In this document: positions 5,228 to 10,168 of the stretch, one piece after another
Position numbering within the stretch: position 1 is the first letter of the stretch
How the letters are laid out: each line of letters starts with the position of its first letter
Source: Succinimonas sp963628765
GTDB taxonomy: Bacteria; Pseudomonadota; Gammaproteobacteria; Enterobacterales; Succinivibrionaceae
Assembly (NCBI GenBank): GCA_963628765.1
Contig: CAVGFV010000066.1
Coordinates: forward strand, 1 to 10,168
Direction: 5' to 3'
DNA length: 10,168 nucleotides
Notes under the pieces: generated by a model
Seen by the model: only the letters and a program-made list of their open reading frames with translations
Database searches by the model: none
Told to the model about the DNA's origin: nothing
Program-made: the position numbers and the translations under genes

Positions 5228-6781
5228 ATGAACACTGATAATCTAAAAGCTGAATCTAACTACATAGAGGATCCTTTAGCTCTATTTTATGACGTAACTA
5301 ATGGAGAAAAAGACAATATCCTCTTAGAATCACTTGAAATCCACACAAAATCTGGAAATCGCAGTATTCTTTGTATCAGTAGCGCGATGAGAATCAGCTG
5401 TAAAGAACAGCAAGTTGAAATTAAATGCTTATCAAAAAATGGTGAAGCTGCTTTCGAAAAGTTTAAAGATTTCCTACCGAAAGAAGTGAAAGCTTCAGGG
5501 GCATATCCTTTATACAAACTGGATTATCCTCGCATCAATCAAAATCAAGACGAAGACTCTAGACTTAAAGCTCTTACTGTACTTGATTCTTTAAGAACAA
5601 TGTTAAAGATATCTCCAGTACAAGGTTTTAAAGAGGATAATCTTCTTGCTGGAGTTTTTGGCTATGATTTAATTGCCTCTTTTGAAGATCTTCCTGAAGT
5701 AAAAGATGGTTGTAATATTTGCCCAGATTTTTGTTTCTATCTTATCGACACTTGTATAGTAATTGATCATAAAAATAAAAATAGTTCTATAAAAGCAACC
5801 GTATACAATGAAGCATTGATTCCAGAATTTGAAAAGAAAGTCGAAGAACTCAAAAACAAACTCGATAACTATATTGAACCCCCTCGCCCAGAAGAATTAA
5901 CCATTCCTGGTGCTCATATAAAGACCAACATATCAGATGAAAAATTCTGCGATATAGTTGAAAAGCTCAAGGGAAATATTTTCCGTGGTGACATATTCCA
6001 AGTAGTACCTTCAAGAAGTTTTATTATCCCTTGCCCATCAACTATCAATGCCTATTACAGACTAAAAAAGAGCAATCCTTCACCATACATGTTCTACATG
6101 AACGATGAAAACTTTATCATTTTCGGGGCATCTCCGGAAAGCTCTGTAAAATACACTTCACAAACACGTAAAGTTCAAATGTACCCAATTGCAGGCACTA
6201 GAGGTCGTGCAAGAAGGGAAGATGGCTCAATAGACCTTGATCGTGATAGCCGTATTGAACTCGAATTAAGACAAGACAAAAAAGAAAATGCTGAACACTT
6301 GATGCTAGTAGATCTTGCAAGAAATGATATTGCAAGAATCAGTGTTCCAGGAACAAGACACGTAGTAGATCTCTTAAATGTAGATCGTTATAGCCACGTA
6401 ATGCACCTTGTTTCAAGAGTAGTTGGTACCTTAAAAAATGATCTTGATGCCATCCATGCATATCAAGCTTGTATGAATATGGGAACCCTTACTGGTTCAC
6501 CAAAAATCATGGCCTCTGAACTCATCAGAAAAACTGAAGGAGAACGTCGCGGAAGCTATGGTGGTGCAATAGGTTTCTTAAATGGTAAAGGAGACATGGA
6601 CACCTGTATAGTAATTCGTTCTGCTTTTGTTGTGAACGGACTTGCCTATGTTCAAGCAGGTTGCGGCGTCGTATACGATTCAGTACCTATGGAAGAAGCT
6701 AATGAAACTCGCAAGAAAGCAGCGGCAGTACTAAATGCTATAGCATTAGCACATGGAACAACATTAAAGGAGATTCAGTAA
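5228..6781 (+). CDS. trpE: Anthranilate synthase component I
   Basis: TrpE converts chorismate plus ammonia, supplied by TrpG, to anthranilate, the first committed step to tryptophan. The 517-residue product matches E. coli TrpE (520) throughout. I chose ATG 5228 (GAG at 5216-5218, 9-nt gap); the longer reading from TTG 5153 would run through the attenuator. The feedback site is kept: LLES (32-35) and NPSPYM (283-288) correspond to residues that bind tryptophan in enteric TrpE, so allosteric inhibition is expected. Catalytic-core motifs include GASPE (300-304), PIAGTRGRARR (320-330), EHLMLVDLARND (356-367), MHLVS with the key His393, GTLTGSPK (419-426) and AGCGVVYDS (477-485). Cys479 stands where E. 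coli has Ala. It is first in the operon and ends 1 nt before trpG, whose ribosome site lies inside it. Confidence 0.97.
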   Translation: MNTDNLKAESNYIEDPLALFYDVTNGEKDNILLESLEIHTKSGNRSILCISSAMRISCKEQQVEIKCLSKNGEAAFEKFKDFLPKEVKASGAYPLYKLDYPRINQNQDEDSRLKALTVLDSLRTMLKISPVQGFKEDNLLAGVFGYDLIASFEDLPEVKDGCNICPDFCFYLIDTCIVIDHKNKNSSIKATVYNEALIPEFEKKVEELKNKLDNYIEPPRPEELTIPGAHIKTNISDEKFCDIVEKLKGNIFRGDIFQVVPSRSFIIPCPSTINAYYRLKKSNPSPYMFYMNDENFIIFGASPESSVKYTSQTRKVQMYPIAGTRGRARREDGSIDLDRDSRIELELRQDKKENAEHLMLVDLARNDIARISVPGTRHVVDLLNVDRYSHVMHLVSRVVGTLKNDLDAIHAYQACMNMGTLTGSPKIMASELIRKTEGERRGSYGGAIGFLNGKGDMDTCIVIRSAFVVNGLAYVQAGCGVVYDSVPMEEANETRKKAAAVLNAIALAHGTTLKEIQ

Positions 6782-6782
6782 C

Positions 6783-7364
6783 ATGAGCCCTATTATCTTA
6801 TTAGATAATTTTGATTCCTTCGCTTATAACCTAGTGGATCAGTTTAGAAGCCTAGGTCATGAAGTGCTTGTTTATCGTAATTCACATTCAGCTGATGAAA
6901 TTATTAATCATCTTGAAAATTGCTCTGAAAAGCCACTTCTTGTTCTTTCTCCGGGACCAGGTCTTCCTGAAGAAGCTGGTTGTATGCCAGAACTCATTAA
7001 AAAGGCTGTTGGTCGTTTCCCAATACTAGGAATTTGTCTTGGACATCAAGCAATCTGCCAATACTATGGTGGGGTTGTCGGTCCTGCTGGTGAAATAGTT
7101 CATGGAAAATCTTCTCTAATAAAACATTATCATGAAGAAATTTTTAAAGGACTACCTAATCCAATGCCTGTTGCTCGTTATCATTCACTTGCGGCATTAA
7201 GTGTTCCAGATAACCTAAAAGTAATTGCTGATTACAACGGCATTTGTATGGCTCTATTAAACGAAAAAGATAAAGTATTAGGATTCCAGTTCCATCCTGA
7301 ATCAATTATGACTTCAAGAGGCGCTGATCTTCTGATAAACAGCATAAATTATCTTACAAAATAA
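6783..7364 (+). CDS. trpG: Anthranilate synthase component II (glutamine amidotransferase)
   Basis: TrpG hydrolyses glutamine and passes ammonia to TrpE. The 193-residue class I amidotransferase has the full triad: the nucleophile Cys85 in GICLGHQAI, and His171 and Glu173 in FQFHPES. LDNFDSFAYNL (7-17) at the N-terminus and the oxyanion-region LSPGPG (55-60) are typical of the family. It is a stand-alone subunit, unlike the TrpG-TrpD fusion of E. coli. It starts 1 nt after the trpE stop, with AAGGAG at 6767-6772 inside trpE, so the two are probably translationally coupled to keep an equal ratio. Some bacteria share this subunit with p-aminobenzoate synthase (PabA); the operon position favours the tryptophan role, and a second role cannot be excluded. 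Confidence 0.96.
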   Translation: MSPIILLDNFDSFAYNLVDQFRSLGHEVLVYRNSHSADEIINHLENCSEKPLLVLSPGPGLPEEAGCMPELIKKAVGRFPILGICLGHQAICQYYGGVVGPAGEIVHGKSSLIKHYHEEIFKGLPNPMPVARYHSLAALSVPDNLKVIADYNGICMALLNEKDKVLGFQFHPESIMTSRGADLLINSINYLTK

Positions 7365-7378
7365 CAAGGATTAATAAA

Positions 7379-8401
7379 ATGGCATTCCCAATAGCTGAAA
7401 AGCTTTATCAAGGACAAGATCTTACAAAAGAAGAAACTCAACAACTCTTCACCGATATTTTTACTGGCAAGGTTGATCCAATACTCTTAGGATCCGTATT
7501 AACAGCTTTAAAAATCAAAGGCGAAAACTACATTGAAATTGCTGCAGCTGCAGCTGCAATGGTTAATGCTGCATCCCGTTTTCCATCTGAAAGAAATTTT
7601 AGTGTAGGCGAAATTGTTGGAACTGGTGGCGATGGCAGAAATACCATCAATATTTCTACAATGAGTGCACTTACTGCATCAACTTTAGGCCTCCATATTG
7701 CTAAGCACGGCAACAAGGGAGTTTCTTCTAAATCTGGAGCATCTGACTTCCTAGAAGCTCTTGGTGCAAATATTAGAATGTCCCCTAAGCAAGCATTTAA
7801 GTGCTTAAGTACAACAGGATTTACATTCCTTTTTGCACAAATTTATCATAGTGGCATGAAATACGCGGGACCTGTAAGAAAAGCTCTTGGTACTAGAACA
7901 ATTTTCAATATATTAGGACCTTTAACCAACCCTACTCACCCTGATTACAGTGTTTTAGGTGTTTACAGTAAAGAACTTTTGCATCCTATGGCTAAAGCTT
8001 TAAACGAACTTGGTTTTAAAAAAGCAATGGTTGTATGGGGCTCTGGTATTGATGAAATAGCAACACACGATAAAACATATGTTGTTGAATTAAATAACGG
8101 CAAGTACTCTGAAAAAGTCATTTCCCCTAGTGATTTCGGTTTAAAGACATTCACACTCGAAGATATCAAAGGAGATACTCCAGAGGTTAACTGTGATATT
8201 GCCCTCAAGCTCTTTTCAGGACAAGGTACAGAAGGCCAAAAAGCTGCCGTTGCTGCTAATACAGCCGCTCTGTTAGTACTTGGTGGTAAAGCTAAAACAC
8301 TTAAAGAAGGTGCTGAAATGGCTATGGCTGCTTTTGAAAATGGAAGTGTTCTTAAACAGATCCAAGCGTTCTCAATTTTGAGTAAACAGGCAGAAATATA
8401 A
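7379..8401 (+). CDS. trpD: Anthranilate phosphoribosyltransferase
   Basis: TrpD joins anthranilate to phosphoribosyl pyrophosphate, giving N-(5'-phosphoribosyl)anthranilate. The 340-residue protein is full length for the stand-alone enzyme. Family motifs are intact: GTGGDGRNTINIST (81-94) and KHGNKGVSSKSG (109-120) for PRPP binding, GPVRKALGTRTIFNILGPLTNP (164-185) for anthranilate, and GSGIDEIA (221-228) with the metal-binding Asp-Glu pair at 225-226. A clear AAGGA (7366-7370) lies 8 nt before the ATG. It follows trpG by 14 nt and overlaps trpCF by one base (TAATG). A run of six alanines (55-60) is coded by three tandem GCTGCA units at 7541-7558. Confidence 0.97.
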   Translation: MAFPIAEKLYQGQDLTKEETQQLFTDIFTGKVDPILLGSVLTALKIKGENYIEIAAAAAAMVNAASRFPSERNFSVGEIVGTGGDGRNTINISTMSALTASTLGLHIAKHGNKGVSSKSGASDFLEALGANIRMSPKQAFKCLSTTGFTFLFAQIYHSGMKYAGPVRKALGTRTIFNILGPLTNPTHPDYSVLGVYSKELLHPMAKALNELGFKKAMVVWGSGIDEIATHDKTYVVELNNGKYSEKVISPSDFGLKTFTLEDIKGDTPEVNCDIALKLFSGQGTEGQKAAVAANTAALLVLGGKAKTLKEGAEMAMAAFENGSVLKQIQAFSILSKQAEI

Positions 8402-9882
8402 TGACGGAACCTCTAACTCCTAGTTCAATTTTATGCACTGAGCTTAGAAGAAACCATCGCATTAACGTTCCTTCTGTTGACGGGAACGTTCTTGCGACCA
8501 TCCTAAACGCAAAAGTTTCGTGGATGGAGCGCATGCAAAATGAATTACCATTAGAAACTATTACTAAAAATCTTAAGCCTTCAGATCGTTCCTTTGAACA
8601 TGCTCTTCAAGCAGGAAAAACTAAGTTTATCCTTGAATGCAAAAAGGCATCACCTTCAAAGGGATTAATAAGACCTGATTTTAGTCCTAAGGAAATTGCC
8701 AAGGTTTATGCCAATTACGCTGATGCCGTATCAGTATTAGCTGACGAAAAGTTTTTCCAAGGTAGTTATTCATATATAAAGGAAGTTAGGAACGAAGTTA
8801 AAGTCCCTGTTCTTTGTAAAGATTTTATTTACGATCCTTACCAAGTTTATTTAGCTAGATATTCAGGAGGAGATGCTATTCTTCTCATGCTGTCCATAGT
8901 TACAGATGAAGCATATATTGAACTATCTGGAATTGCTAAGAGCCTTGGAATGGGAATCCTCACAGAAGCTTCTGGTGAGGAAGAAATTGCAAGAGCTGTA
9001 AAACTTAATGCCAAGGTTATTGGTATCAATAATCGTAACCTTCGTAACCTTACTGTGGATCTTGGAAGAGTAGCAGAAATGGCACATCTCATTCCAGACG
9101 ACAGAATTAAGGTTAGCGAATCAGGCATCTTTACGCACGACCAAATTATGAGTCTTCACAATAATGTTAAAGCATTCCTTATCGGAAGTTCTCTAACTTC
9201 TCAACAAGATATTGAAAGTGCTTGTCGAAGACTTATCTTTGGAGAAAATAAAATCTGTGGCATGACTAGACTTCAAGATGTTCAAATGTCTTGGGCCTCT
9301 GGTTTTGCTTGGAATGGCTTTATTTTTTGGCCCAAATCATCCCGTTATATCAAACCTGAAACAGCCAAAGAAGTCATTTTTGCGGCAAGAAATACAGGAT
9401 GTAAGCAACGCTTTACAGGGGTCTTTGTGAACGCTGAAATAGCAGAAATCGTAGATATTGCAAATGATCTAAAGTTGGATGCTATACAACTACACGGAAG
9501 TGAAGACATTGGATTTGCTGAAGAACTTAAAAAGAATCTTCCTTATTTATGCCAAGTTTGGAAGGCAATTCCGATAAGTGATAACACCTACCCTAGCGAT
9601 GAAGTTAAAGAATGGCTTAATGTTGTAGATAGAGTAGTTCTTGATACCAAAAAAGGTAATAACTTTGGTGGTACTGGCGACACATTTGATTGGAACAAAA
9701 TAACTGCATCTGATAAATCACGCATAACTGTAGCTGGTGGCTTAAATACGGAAAACCTCAAAGATGCTATTAAGATTGCAGGAGTTTCTGGATATGATCT
9801 TAATAGTGGTATTGAAGAAAAACCTGGCATCAAAGATTGTGCTGAAATCTTAAAAGCAGGTGCAATCCTTAGAAATTATTAA
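8401..9882 (+). CDS. trpCF: Bifunctional indole-3-glycerol phosphate synthase / phosphoribosylanthranilate isomerase
   Basis: Two barrel enzymes are fused, catalysing the isomerase step (TrpF, C-terminal) and then ring closure to indole-3-glycerol phosphate (TrpC, N-terminal). TrpC (about 30-280) has ECKKASPS (E79, K81, S84), CKDF (K140), LTE (E189), GINNRNL (N210) and SESG (S241). TrpF (about 283-493) has the catalytic Cys286 in KICGMTR, QLHG (363-366), Asp415 in VLDT, GGTGDTFDW (423-431) and the phosphate-binding AGGLNTENL (445-453). At 493 residues it is longer than E. coli TrpCF (about 452), partly through some 28 extra N-terminal residues. No later in-frame start occurs before Met42, which is already inside the TrpC domain, so the start at 8401 stands. 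That start overlaps the trpD stop by one base and has only a weak CAGG ribosome site, pointing to coupling. Last gene before the terminator. Confidence 0.96.
   Translation: MTEPLTPSSILCTELRRNHRINVPSVDGNVLATILNAKVSWMERMQNELPLETITKNLKPSDRSFEHALQAGKTKFILECKKASPSKGLIRPDFSPKEIAKVYANYADAVSVLADEKFFQGSYSYIKEVRNEVKVPVLCKDFIYDPYQVYLARYSGGDAILLMLSIVTDEAYIELSGIAKSLGMGILTEASGEEEIARAVKLNAKVIGINNRNLRNLTVDLGRVAEMAHLIPDDRIKVSESGIFTHDQIMSLHNNVKAFLIGSSLTSQQDIESACRRLIFGENKICGMTRLQDVQMSWASGFAWNGFIFWPKSSRYIKPETAKEVIFAARNTGCKQRFTGVFVNAEIAEIVDIANDLKLDAIQLHGSEDIGFAEELKKNLPYLCQVWKAIPISDNTYPSDEVKEWLNVVDRVVLDTKKGNNFGGTGDTFDWNKITASDKSRITVAGGLNTENLKDAIKIAGVSGYDLNSGIEEKPGIKDCAEILKAGAILRNY
8464..8490 (+). repeat. Inverted repeat inside the 5' end of trpCF
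   Basis: AACGTTCC (8464-8471) and GGAACGTT (8483-8490) are perfect complements separated by 11 nt, able to form an 8-bp RNA stem plus a G-U pair. It lies wholly within the N-terminal extension of TrpC. There is no T-run after it, so it is not a terminator. Confidence 0.6.
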
Positions 9883-9904
9883 AATTTCAAATCCTTAAAT
9901 ATTG

Positions 9905-9940
9905 CCCCTAAAATTTTATTCAGAATTTTAGGGGTTCTTA
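9905..9940 (+). terminator. Rho-independent terminator of the trpEGDCF operon
   Basis: Perfect 11-bp stem CCCCTAAAATT (9905-9915) with AATTTTAGGGG (9924-9934), 8-nt loop, followed by TTCTTATTTT. It begins 22 nt past the trpCF stop and should end the operon before any trpB or trpA. Confidence 0.9.
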
Positions 9941-10136
9941 TTTTGCTTAAGTTATTTTTATTTACAATAAGCTTATTCTAAATTTTCACAAATTCATTGG
10001 AGTCAAAATCCAATAGCAGTTAATCGTAAAGAAATATTACTTAATCTGTAAGCGTATTTGCAGACGGCGTATTGAATTTTTCTTGAGTAGATCTTCGGAG
10101 TCTTAGCAAGACTCATTTTGATCTTGAGAGTTATCA
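9941..10136. other. Intergenic region after the trp operon terminator
   Basis: No gene is seen in this AT-rich stretch. It contains a 12-bp palindrome AATAAGCTTATT (9966-9977), an inverted repeat ATTGGA (9996-10001) / TCCAAT (10009-10014) with a 7-nt gap, and a perfect 7-bp hairpin GAGTCTT (10098-10104) / AAGACTC (10108-10114) with an AGC loop. TCTTGAG occurs twice, at 10081-10087 and 10122-10128, flanking the hairpin. I see no confident promoter. These elements may form the regulatory leader of the gene that could begin at 10137. Confidence 0.5.
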
Positions 10137-10168
10137 ATGGCTGTTGCTTTACAGCTATCAGGAACTTT
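10137..10168 (+). CDS. Possible 5' end of a gene running off the window
   Basis: An ATG at 10137-10139 opens a frame (MAVALQLSGT...) that continues to the window edge. It is preceded at 6 nt by a GAGAG ribosome-site-like sequence (10126-10130) and has an upstream in-frame TGA at 10125-10127, so this would be the true start. Only ten whole codons are visible, too few to assign a family; they do not resemble the N-terminus of TrpB. It may be chance. Confidence 0.3.
   Translation, partial: MAVALQLSGT

Noticed and set aside
7528..9833. Minus-strand ORFs opposite trpD and trpCF
   Set aside because: Composition follows the antisense of conserved codons, including the alanine repeat, and none has start signals or recognisable domains.

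Overview
The window reads as chromosomal DNA of a low-GC, AT-rich gammaproteobacterium. Three things point there: NhaB and TrpE proteins that align along almost their whole length with the E. coli proteins as I remember them, a fused TrpC-TrpF, and a classical ribosome-stalling trp attenuator with a tandem-Trp leader peptide. The separate trpG and the order trpE-G-D-CF resemble Vibrio/Aeromonas-type operons rather than the E. coli trpGD fusion. An anaerobic relative such as the Succinivibrionaceae is a reasonable guess, but the sequence alone does not prove it.

Layout. 1-162: upstream region with a good -10 box. 163-1755 (+): nhaB, a Na+/H+ antiporter, closed by a bidirectional terminator (1781-1816) shared with a convergent gene. 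1870-3003 (-): a membrane-anchored calcineurin-like metallophosphoesterase. 3088-3876 (-): an exported von Willebrand factor A (VWA) protein with its own terminator at about 3025-3061; a possible promoter for the phosphoesterase is nested in that terminator. 3877-4127: AT-rich spacer with a cluster of DnaA-box-like 9-mers, A/T tracts and short repeats. 4128-4868 (-): an unrecognised protein with a beta-rich C-terminus. 4869-5079: divergent regulatory region. 5080-5201: trp leader peptide and attenuator. 5228-9882 (+): trpE, trpG, trpD and trpCF, tightly packed (1-nt gap, 14-nt gap, 1-nt overlap). 9905-9940: strong terminator. 9941-10168: spacer, then possibly the first codons of another gene.

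How the genes work together. TrpE and TrpG form anthranilate synthase, TrpD adds phosphoribose, and the bifunctional TrpCF makes indole-3-glycerol phosphate. The last enzyme, TrpBA, is not encoded before the terminator, so it must lie elsewhere or be separately transcribed. Low charged tRNA-Trp should stall the ribosome on the two leader Trp codons and favour the antiterminator; TrpE keeps the feedback-site motifs. The minus-strand genes have no evident link to tryptophan synthesis.

I see no CRISPR array, tRNA/rRNA, insertion sequence or phage module. Most of the window is ordinary metabolism. The parts least explained are the spacer at 3877-4127, the duplicated motif in the trp/4868 divergent region, and the unknown gene at 4128-4868.
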